This document shows positions 1 through 5,479 of a DNA stretch of 6,679 nt, in pieces. A program made the position numbers and the translations under genes. The DNA is from Bacteroidales bacterium (lineage in GTDB: Bacteria > Bacteroidota > Bacteroidia > Bacteroidales > UBA7960), in assembly GCA_007122505.1 (NCBI GenBank), contig SKTQ01000019.1, forward strand, positions 1-6,679, read 5' to 3'. Under the pieces are notes generated by a model. That model saw nothing but the letters and a program-made list of their open reading frames with translations, was not told the DNA's origin and ran no database searches. Each line of letters opens with the position of its first letter. Within the stretch, counting starts at the first letter, position 1.

Positions 1-1488
1 AAATACCTGGCGTTTACTGAAAGGGGAACACGCAGTCCGGAAGGGTTTGCAACAGGTATTGACCACCTGAAAGAGCTGGGCATCACACACGTCCATTTGT
101 TACCTGTTTACGACTTTTATACCATCGACGAAACCCGCCTTGATGAACCACAGTTCAATTGGGGTTATGACCCGAAAAACTACAACGTGCCGCAAGGCTC
201 TTATTCCACTGATCCCTTTGATGGAAATGTACGTATCCGCGAATTCAAAAAGATGGTTCAGGCACTGCATCAAAACGGCATTCGTGTGATCATGGATGTA
301 GTGTATAACCATATGTATGATGCAGCCGGATCTCCATTTGAGCAACTGGCACCGGGCTATTTCTTCCGGCTGAACCCGGATGGCACATACTCCGATGGTG
401 CAGCTTGCGGCAACGAAACCGCTTCCGAACGCGAAATGATGCGCAGTTTTATGATTGAATCACTGGTTTACTGGGCAGAAGAATATCGCATTGACGGATT
501 CCGGTTCGACCTTATGGGACTCCACGACATCGAAACCATGAATCTGATCAGAAAAGAAATGGATAAGGTAAATCCGGATATCTTTTTGTATGGAGAAGGC
601 TGGACAGCCGCCGACACTCCTCTGCCCTTTGAAAAACGCGCATTAAAGGCACATGCCAAAAAACTGGACCGGATCGCCGTGTTCAGTGACGATGTCCGCG
701 ACGGCATCCGTGGACACTGGATGCACAATGATGATCCGGGATTCATGGTGGGCGCCCCAAGCATGAAAGAAAGCATCAAATTTGGTGTGGTTGCATCCAC
801 GCAACACCCCCAGATCGATTATGCTCGGGTGAACTATTCCGATGCCCCCTACGCGGATAACCCACTGAAAACCATTACCTACGTCACATGCCACGACAAC
901 CCCTGCCTGTGGGACAAAATCGTTTATACATGCCCCGATTGCAGCAAAGAAGAAAAGCTGGCTATCCAAAAACTGGCAAATGCCATTGTACTCACCTCAC
1001 AGGGAGTGGCTTTTTTACACGCAGGCGAGGAAATTGTACGCACAAAATTTGGGGAACACAATACATACAATCTCCCCGACTCCATCAACCAACTGGTTTG
1101 GAACAACAAAGCCGAGTATTACGATGTTTTTGCTTTCTATCGCGACCTGATTCAACTGCGCCGAAATCACCCGGCGTTCAGGATGGAGACCACCGAAATG
1201 GTTCAAGAACATCTGCATTTTCTGCATCACGACAGTGACAACGTGGTGGGATTTCGTCTCGGTGAACACGCCAACGGCGACAGCTGGAAAAACATCCTGG
1301 TGTTTTACAATGCCAATCCCCACAGGATAAAAACCGGCCTGCCCGAAGGCAGATGGCGTGCCGTGGCTACCAAATACGGAATCAATGAAAAGGGAGTGGA
1401 TACCCCGGGATTCAACCATATCTTTGAAAATGAGGCTGAATTACCTGCCCGCTCGTTATTTATCCTGGTGGACCAGGAAAGTATCTGA
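1..1488 (+). CDS. pulA: Type I pullulanase (GH13), 5'-truncated by the window edge
   Basis: Debranching enzyme that hydrolyses alpha-1,6 bonds in pullulan, glycogen or starch-derived glucans. The reading frame is open from base 1, so the gene starts outside the window; 495 residues are visible. Numbering from the first visible codon, NWGYDP (53-58) and YNVPQGSYSTDP (61-72) are the signature of type I pullulanases. GH13 region I is DVVYNH (99-104). Region II is DGFRFDLMG with the nucleophile Asp170. Region III is YGEGW with the acid/base Glu199. Region IV is CHDN with His298 and the transition-state Asp299. CGNETASE before region II is also typical. After the barrel, about 190 residues finish the barrel and form the C-terminal beta domain. 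Family members are usually 640-720 residues long, so roughly 150-200 N-terminal residues (carbohydrate-binding and N domains, any signal peptide) are missing, and cellular location cannot be judged. The gene ends before a strong terminator and converges with the heat shock gene. Identification is firm; substrate preference is inferred from the family. Confidence 0.95.
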   Translation, partial: KYLAFTERGTRSPEGFATGIDHLKELGITHVHLLPVYDFYTIDETRLDEPQFNWGYDPKNYNVPQGSYSTDPFDGNVRIREFKKMVQALHQNGIRVIMDVVYNHMYDAAGSPFEQLAPGYFFRLNPDGTYSDGAACGNETASEREMMRSFMIESLVYWAEEYRIDGFRFDLMGLHDIETMNLIRKEMDKVNPDIFLYGEGWTAADTPLPFEKRALKAHAKKLDRIAVFSDDVRDGIRGHWMHNDDPGFMVGAPSMKESIKFGVVASTQHPQIDYARVNYSDAPYADNPLKTITYVTCHDNPCLWDKIVYTCPDCSKEEKLAIQKLANAIVLTSQGVAFLHAGEEIVRTKFGEHNTYNLPDSINQLVWNNKAEYYDVFAFYRDLIQLRRNHPAFRMETTEMVQEHLHFLHHDSDNVVGFRLGEHANGDSWKNILVFYNANPHRIKTGLPEGRWRAVATKYGINEKGVDTPGFNHIFENEAELPARSLFILVDQESI

Positions 1489-1561
1489 TCGCTCTCAACC
1501 GCAAATTGACTGTTTATCCGGTAAAACCTGATCAAAAAATAAACATCTCTGCCGGAAAACC

Positions 1562-1599
1562 AAAAAGAGAGGGATACCGCCTGGTATCCCTCTCTTTTT
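1562..1599. terminator. Bidirectional intrinsic terminator between convergent genes
   Basis: The left arm AAAAAGAGAGGGATACC (1562-1578) and right arm GGTATCCCTCTCTTTTT (1583-1599) are perfectly complementary over 17 bp around a 4-nt loop. Because the arms start with A5 and end with T5, the structure reads as a stem plus U-tract on either strand. It lies 73 nt after the pullulanase stop and 17 nt after the heat shock gene stop, as expected for a shared terminator of convergent genes. Confidence 0.93.
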
Positions 1600-1616
1600 G
1601 TGCCCAACATGATCAA

Positions 1617-2054
1617 TTATGAAATGTCAATCTTTTTCGGTGGCTTACGCTTTGCTTCTTCACGCTTGGGAATGGTGATCAGCAAAATACCATCCTTATG
1701 CTTTGCCATGATCTTTTCGGCATCCACCGCTTCAGGCAGTGTAAAAGAACGACTGAATGAAGTATAACTGAATTCTCTGCGCATGTACCGCCCATCTTCC
1801 TTTTGTTCATCTTTAAACTCTTTCTCTGAAGAAATAGTCAGCACATTGTTGTCAAGATCAACCTTGAAATCATTTTTGTCCAAACCGGGGGCAGCTACTT
1901 CAATCTGGAATTCATCACCTGTCTCTTTCACATTAACAGCAGGTGTGCTGATTCCCGGTCTGTCACTGAATACGCTGTCCATCCAGTCCTTGCCAAAAAA
2001 ATCATCAATAAAGCTGGGCACATTGCCACGTGTTCTCCTTAACATCGGTAACAT
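1617..2054 (-). CDS. hsp20: Small heat shock protein, Hsp20/alpha-crystallin family
   Basis: ATP-independent cytoplasmic holdase that binds unfolding proteins during stress and hands them to the DnaK/ClpB machinery (family knowledge). The 145-residue product has a short N-terminal arm (1-37, including SFIDDFFGKDW) and an alpha-crystallin domain at about 38-130. Within the domain are EVAAPGLDK (52-60), a dimerisation-loop region around 80-100, and the diagnostic A-x3-G-x-L element in AKHKDGILLITIPK (117-130). The C-terminal tail carries an I-x-I type motif (IDI, 142-144), which docks neighbouring dimers in oligomers. Length is normal for a bacterial class A sHSP. The first ATG is preferred over Met4 because AGGAGG lies exactly 8 nt upstream of it. 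The gene has its own predicted promoter and a leader of about 160 nt, so stress-inducible control at transcription or translation is likely. It ends at the bidirectional terminator. Confidence 0.96.
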   Translation of the reverse strand: MLPMLRRTRGNVPSFIDDFFGKDWMDSVFSDRPGISTPAVNVKETGDEFQIEVAAPGLDKNDFKVDLDNNVLTISSEKEFKDEQKEDGRYMRREFSYTSFSRSFTLPEAVDAEKIMAKHKDGILLITIPKREEAKRKPPKKIDIS

Positions 2055-2062
2055 ATCGCAAC

Positions 2063-2068
2063 CCTCCT
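2063..2068 (-). promoter_or_regulatory. Strong Shine-Dalgarno sequence of the heat shock gene
   Basis: On the minus strand AGGAGG (2068-2063) precedes the ATG at 2054 by 8 nt, a near-ideal ribosome binding site that fixes the start codon. It stands out because I see no comparable sequence before the other minus-strand starts in the window, in line with the generally weak Shine-Dalgarno use of Bacteroidota. Confidence 0.85.
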
Positions 2069-2095
2069 TTTTTGATTAATTGGTTAATAAAAAAA
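2068..2095 (-). promoter_or_regulatory. A/U-rich leader hairpin abutting the Shine-Dalgarno (candidate RNA thermometer)
   Basis: Read on the minus strand, TTTTTTTATTAA (2095-2084) pairs with TTAATCAAAAAA (2079-2068) across a CCAA loop. Eleven of 12 positions pair, with one T-C mismatch at 2089/2074, and all pairs are A-T. The base of the stem includes the first A of AGGAGG. Bulging the C lets the last U wobble-pair with the next G, so the helix can slide onto the ribosome binding site. Hsp20 genes of other bacteria are known targets of RNA thermometers (ROSE, fourU). Here the U-run facing the A-run and Shine-Dalgarno edge resembles that logic but is not a recognised class. The core GGAGG is unpaired in the best pairing, so the regulatory role is speculative. 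Confidence 0.4.
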
Positions 2096-2119
2096 TTTTC
2101 AAGCATAGCAATCCAATCA

Positions 2120-2218
2120 TTATGCCAATATATAGCACTGACATACTTACAACGCATACAGCGACATAATGACATAATAATAAACATAATCTTTGCTTAT
2201 TGCGCCATTTTGGCATAA
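2120..2218. repeat. Nine-bp inverted repeat flanking the leader of the heat shock gene
   Basis: TTATGCCAA at 2120-2128 and its exact reverse complement TTGGCATAA at 2210-2218 are separated by 81 nt. The outer copy lies just downstream of the predicted -7 element, around the expected transcription start, and the inner copy lies about 90 nt into the leader. They could be paired operator sites or close a large leader stem-loop. A chance match of this size in an AT-rich region is possible. Confidence 0.4.
2164..2190. repeat. Three direct copies of ACATAAT (ATTATGT on the transcribed strand)
   Basis: ACATAAT occurs at 2164-2170, 2172-2178 and 2184-2190, with start-to-start spacings of 8 and 12 bp. 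The cluster falls within the predicted transcribed leader of the heat shock gene. The function is unknown; it may only reflect local AT-rich low complexity. Confidence 0.4.
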
Positions 2219-2220
2219 AA

Positions 2221-2248
2221 CAAAAGTAAAAACAGGCTTGAATTTCAA
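2221..2248 (-). promoter_or_regulatory. Bacteroidota-type promoter for the heat shock gene
   Basis: On the minus strand TTG (2248-2246) is followed after 17 nt by TACTTTTG (2228-2221), an exact match to the -7 consensus TAnnTTTG used by the primary sigma factor of Bacteroidota with a -33 TTG. The predicted start of transcription is near 2214-2217, giving a leader of about 160 nt before the ATG at 2054. The consensus is established for Bacteroides and Flavobacterium; its use here is inferred. Confidence 0.55.
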
Positions 2249-2251
2249 TAA

Positions 2252-2269
2252 TTTCCCTTTCGGGGGAAA
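2252..2269. terminator. Weak hairpin after the methyltransferase gene, doubtful terminator
   Basis: TTTCCC (2252-2257) and GGGAAA (2264-2269) can form a 6-bp stem with a 6-nt loop, 30 nt beyond the methyltransferase stop. On the minus strand it is followed by ATTATTG and lacks a U-tract, so it is a poor intrinsic terminator. It sits just upstream of the predicted heat shock promoter. Read-through from the upstream operon into the heat shock gene cannot be excluded. Confidence 0.25.
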
Positions 2270-2299
2270 AGGTTTTTCCGGGTGTTGGGGTATTTCACA

Positions 2300-3391
2300 T
2301 CAGGTCCTTTCCAGCACAAACAGCTCGACATGCTCATCTTGCCTGATGCCGGCAACCCATGACTTTTGCTTACCGGGTTTATCAGAAACAGGTTTTTTGT
2401 CGTACCCGAGCAAATGAACATCATTGGAGAACTGTTGCAAGGATTCCACAATGGGGTTTAGGTTTGTTATCCCAGCTACCTGTGCAAAGTCGGAAAAAAG
2501 TATGGCAATGCGTGTACCCTTGGCGCAACTGGTCCTTATCTCGTTAAAAAAACGGTCAAAGAAATCATCAGAATAATAAGAAGCACTATCCATGGTTGTT
2601 TCGGCTTTTGCGGGTATCCAGGGTGGATTGAAAACCACCAGGTCATCGGGCCCGGGCACAAAACTTCCAAACAGATCAGCCTGTTCAGGAAAGATGACAT
2701 CGCCATGCATTACGCCATGCCGGTGAAGCTCCTCCATCAACCCGAAAACCGCGTTGGGGTTTGTATCGGTAGCATGGATGAAGCCGATACCATGCTTTCT
2801 CATGATGAAAGACAGAATCCCACAGCCTGCGCCAATGTCTATCGCCCGGCGAAACCCTTTTTCAGATGATAACCATTGATCAAACAGGCGCAGGTGATCA
2901 TAGCGGGTGGGAAAATACACCCCATAATATGGAAACAAGCGATGATTTATCATTGGGTATTGAATCCCTTTCTCATACCATTGCCGGGCACCATTCATCC
3001 CAAGGAAGTCAGCAAAACCAATATAATATTCATCATATTCGGGAAAAAATTCGGAAAGCCAGGGATTATGCGGTGATTTAAGAATAGTGGGGCGGCCATT
3101 CATAACCTTTATCCAAACGCGCGACTGGTATTTATGCAGCATACGCTTATACTGTCTCCATGAAGCATAATCAACAATGGGGGTTGATTTCAAACATTCT
3201 TTTTTCAGCCAGGAATGAATACCCAATGCAAATCCATGGGTGCCGGCAAGGAGCACTTCATAACCGCTGTCCAATGTTTTTTTGATCTGCCTGAACGGTG
3301 TGCCCGGTTTTATCTCCCTCATACCATCATCCGAAGTTCTGATGGCCGGTCTGACCAAATCACCGGGAATTTTAGCGGAAAACGTTTGCAT
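2300..3391 (-). CDS. Class I SAM-dependent methyltransferase, HemK/PrmC-like (NPPW), unknown target
   Basis: A 363-residue protein with a Rossmann-fold methyltransferase domain at about 180-363. SAM-binding motif I is AIDIGAGCGILSF (183-195), an acidic ATDTNP (207-212) ends strand beta 2, and catalytic motif IV is NPPW (255-258). NPPY/NPPW motifs are known from enzymes that methylate amide or exocyclic nitrogens (glutamine in release factors, adenine or guanine in nucleic acids). The GVYFPTRYDHLRLFDQWL stretch (157-174) before motif I occupies the place of the 'IPRP-TE' element of PrmC, which supports a HemK-like relationship. The first ~150 residues match no domain I recognise; they are rich in aromatic residues and look globular, with no signal peptide or membrane segment. 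The start is 8 nt after the acetyltransferase stop, implying operon co-expression. Methyltransferase activity is confident; the substrate (protein, rRNA or small molecule) is not determined. Confidence 0.85.
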   Translation of the reverse strand: MQTFSAKIPGDLVRPAIRTSDDGMREIKPGTPFRQIKKTLDSGYEVLLAGTHGFALGIHSWLKKECLKSTPIVDYASWRQYKRMLHKYQSRVWIKVMNGRPTILKSPHNPWLSEFFPEYDEYYIGFADFLGMNGARQWYEKGIQYPMINHRLFPYYGVYFPTRYDHLRLFDQWLSSEKGFRRAIDIGAGCGILSFIMRKHGIGFIHATDTNPNAVFGLMEELHRHGVMHGDVIFPEQADLFGSFVPGPDDLVVFNPPWIPAKAETTMDSASYYSDDFFDRFFNEIRTSCAKGTRIAILFSDFAQVAGITNLNPIVESLQQFSNDVHLLGYDKKPVSDKPGKQKSWVAGIRQDEHVELFVLERT

Positions 3392-3399
3392 TGCAGGTG

Positions 3400-4167
3400 T
3401 TATACGAGTTTTATCCAGCTTACTTCTCTGTCGAAAAGGAAACCCAGCTTTTTAACCAGGTTAATGGATTGGTGGTTGTGGGGCTCAATATTGACAAATA
3501 CGGGTTTCTTTCGCAATTGTTTTTCAACGACCAAACAGCGGAGGATACTTTCGCCCAGCCCCTTGCCACGGTATTGCGGAATTACGTGCAGAAAGCCTAG
3601 TGATGCATCATCGTGGGTTAATCCCCAGCCAACAAGCTCACCGTTTACCCAAACACCGGCCGAAACATCCTTGGCCAAACGTTCCCTGATGTAGCCTTCC
3701 GACGTGAAGTCTCTGTAAGTGGAGTGTGAATAAACGTATGCCGCCATGTTGGGTTCAAGAGGTTTGAACAGAAAATCCGGCGGTTCCAGGGCCCTGTCTT
3801 CGGGTAAGTAATAACGGTGTGTGCTCAGCTTCCACTCAATTTTCCTGTTGTGGGTAAGAACCGGCAGCATCCACTCCTCCACATTGGCAAAATACAAGGT
3901 CTCAAAATCAAACTTTTCCAATAATGCCAGCAGATCTTCCGGATTTTCACCGAGAAGATAAGCCCATAAATAATCGCTGGTTCCACAAATCAGCACAAAA
4001 TCACCATGTTGTAACCACTTTTTTACCGGGTAATTGTCAAAAAAACCCTTCACCGGCAAGCTTTGCAGCGGTTTTTCATCCAGGATGCCCTTTAGTTTGT
4101 GATCCATGTCCAGATGATTGAAATGCAGATATTCGTAATGATTCGTTAAAGATAATAACAATCTCAA
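3400..4167 (-). CDS. GNAT family N-acetyltransferase with N-terminal extension
   Basis: Transfers an acyl group, usually from acetyl-CoA, to an amine; the acceptor is unknown. In the 255-residue reading, the GNAT fold occupies about 130-255. The acyl-CoA binding motif is QYRGKGLG (198-205), followed by a helix and then NIEPHNHQSINLVKKLGF (226-243), the usual 'N..A...Y.K.GF' C-terminal element. Residues 1-125 are a separate region with no motif I recognise. This two-part layout resembles FR47/glycine N-acyltransferase-like proteins, but that is a weak inference. The start is uncertain: the frame opens directly after the in-frame TGA of the aminotransferase, the first usable codon is TTG at 4167-4165, and the first ATG is at 4107-4105 (residue 21). 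No Shine-Dalgarno sequence precedes either, so translational coupling to the aminotransferase is likely. The methyltransferase follows after 8 nt. Confidence 0.85.
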   Translation of the reverse strand: MRLLLSLTNHYEYLHFNHLDMDHKLKGILDEKPLQSLPVKGFFDNYPVKKWLQHGDFVLICGTSDYLWAYLLGENPEDLLALLEKFDFETLYFANVEEWMLPVLTHNRKIEWKLSTHRYYLPEDRALEPPDFLFKPLEPNMAAYVYSHSTYRDFTSEGYIRERLAKDVSAGVWVNGELVGWGLTHDDASLGFLHVIPQYRGKGLGESILRCLVVEKQLRKKPVFVNIEPHNHQSINLVKKLGFLFDREVSWIKLV

Positions 4168-4173
4168 TATAAA

Positions 4174-5361
4174 TCAACTGAAAATATCGTTAACTGATTG
4201 CCCGATGATCTTGCACGCTTTTTTAATCTGTTCTGTGGTGATGATCAACGGAGGTGCCAGGCGCATACAGTTGTCAGCAAACAGGAACCAATCGGTAAGC
4301 AGCCCGTTTTCGATGCAACGGTCAATCACTTTTTTACACTGAACAGCATCTTCAAACTGAATGGCAAGTAAAAGTCCTTTCCCATGTATGGATAGTATAT
4401 GTTTGCTGTTCAGCCAATTGCGGATATTTTCTTCCTGCTTGGCTGCATTGTTCCACAAGCTATGCTGCAGGATGGTTTTCAGGGTTGCATGGGCGGCGGC
4501 CGCACAAACCGCATTTCCGCCAAAAGTGCTGATGTGTCCCAAAACAGGCCGGTGTGTCAACGACTGCATCACTTCTTTGGATGCCACAAAAGCGCCAATC
4601 GGCATGCCTCCTCCTAAACCTTTTGCCAAAACCAACACATCGGGAACAATGTCGAAATGCTCAAATGCCCAGAGCTTACCGGTTCTGCCCATGCCTGCCT
4701 GTATTTCATCCAGCACCAGCAATGCACCGGTTTCATCGCAGCGCCGGCGCAAGGCTTGCATAAAACCGGTGTCGGGAACCACGGCGCCGGCCTCTCCCTG
4801 TATGGTCTCTGCCACCACACAGGCAGTACGCTCCGTGATGCCAGCCAGATCAGCTTCACTGTTAAACGGTAGATGACGGATATCCGGCAACAAGGGCCGA
4901 AAAGCCTGCTTGAGGGTCTCATTCCCGGTAACACTTAAAGAACCATGGGAGCTGCCGTGATAAGCATTGAAAAAGCCAACAATCTCCGTTCTGCCGGTGA
5001 ACCTTTTGGCCAGTTTCAACGCACCTTCAATGGCTTCGCTACCGGAATTCACAAAATACACATTATCGAGATGTTTTGGCAGAGTGCCGATAAGCAATTC
5101 AGCAAGCGCAACTTGTGGAGACTGAATGAATTCACCGTAAACCATCAGATGCATATACCTGTCAACCTGTTTTTTTACCGCTTCCTTTACAGCAGGATGA
5201 CCATGCCCCAAAGCGCTTACCGAAATGCCGCTGATCATATCCATATAGGATTTTCCATCGGGGCTGTACATATACAGTCCTTCAGTCCGTTCAATTTCCA
5301 ATGATAACGGGCCGGGAGAAGTTTGCGCTATGTGGCGGTAGAAAAGATCACGATGATTCAT
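4174..5361 (-). CDS. Class III PLP-dependent aminotransferase (acetylornithine/ornithine aminotransferase-like)
   Basis: Moves an amino group between an omega-amino donor (ornithine, acetylornithine, GABA, lysine or similar) and a keto acid using pyridoxal phosphate; the exact substrate cannot be read from sequence. Using the ATG at 5361 the protein has 395 residues, normal for the class. Landmarks: ISGISVSALGHGHP (43-56), the PLP phosphate-binding NSGSEA (105-110), NAYHGSSHGSLS (132-143), ETIQGEAG (185-192), LDEIQAGMGRTG (217-228) with Asp218 contacting the pyridine nitrogen, and AKGLGGGMPIGA (246-257) with Lys247 as the Schiff-base lysine. STFGGNAVCAAAA (278-290) completes the fold. An in-frame ATG at 5421 would add 20 basic residues ending in KKRRR. 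I rejected it because MNHRDLFYRHIAQTS matches the family N-terminus. The product should be cytoplasmic. It is probably the first of three tightly spaced genes. Confidence 0.92.
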   Translation of the reverse strand: MNHRDLFYRHIAQTSPGPLSLEIERTEGLYMYSPDGKSYMDMISGISVSALGHGHPAVKEAVKKQVDRYMHLMVYGEFIQSPQVALAELLIGTLPKHLDNVYFVNSGSEAIEGALKLAKRFTGRTEIVGFFNAYHGSSHGSLSVTGNETLKQAFRPLLPDIRHLPFNSEADLAGITERTACVVAETIQGEAGAVVPDTGFMQALRRRCDETGALLVLDEIQAGMGRTGKLWAFEHFDIVPDVLVLAKGLGGGMPIGAFVASKEVMQSLTHRPVLGHISTFGGNAVCAAAAHATLKTILQHSLWNNAAKQEENIRNWLNSKHILSIHGKGLLLAIQFEDAVQCKKVIDRCIENGLLTDWFLFADNCMRLAPPLIITTEQIKKACKIIGQSVNDIFS

Positions 5362-5479
5362 TCTTCGGCGCTTTTTGATTGTTTGGTTGATAATCCAAGA
5401 AGGCTTTGGACATGCTCTCATTTATTTTTCGTGTTCAGTCCGCTTATGCACAGGCTTTACAGGTAATTGCAGTGCTTTT
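5362..5479 (-). other. Intergenic gap between rarA and the aminotransferase gene
   Basis: These 118 nt hold no gene I can support. On the minus strand there is only a weak GAAGA directly before the aminotransferase ATG. I find no TAnnTTTG promoter match and no stem followed by a U-tract, so the aminotransferase may be transcribed by read-through from rarA or from a promoter I cannot recognise. Confidence 0.5.

Noticed and set aside
2106..2127. TTGGCA...TTGC on the minus strand as a sigma-54 promoter
   Set aside because: The GG and GC dinucleotides are 15 nt apart instead of 10, so the element does not fit.
2130..2142. TATAGCACTG resembling half of a CIRCE (HrcA) operator upstream of the heat shock gene
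   Set aside because: No GAGTGCTAA partner is present at the required 9-nt spacing, and the half-site itself is imperfect.
3215..3694. A 159-codon open frame on the plus strand across the GNAT/methyltransferase junction
   Set aside because: It is antisense to two well-supported coding regions, is of low-complexity character, and shows no recognisable motif.
2174..4174. Possible defence or mobile cassette in the GNAT/methyltransferase region
   Set aside because: There are no integrase, transposase, toxin-antitoxin, nuclease or terminal repeats nearby. The methyltransferase lacks a DNA target-recognition domain that I can recognise.
4361..4876. A 171-codon open frame on the plus strand opposite the aminotransferase
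   Set aside because: It lies fully antisense to a conserved gene whose motifs are all intact, and its translation shows no recognisable domain; it is a codon-composition shadow.
5362..5421. Upstream in-frame ATG adding 20 residues to the aminotransferase
   Set aside because: The extra residues do not resemble the family N-terminus, and the ATG at 5361 gives the usual length and a conserved-looking start.
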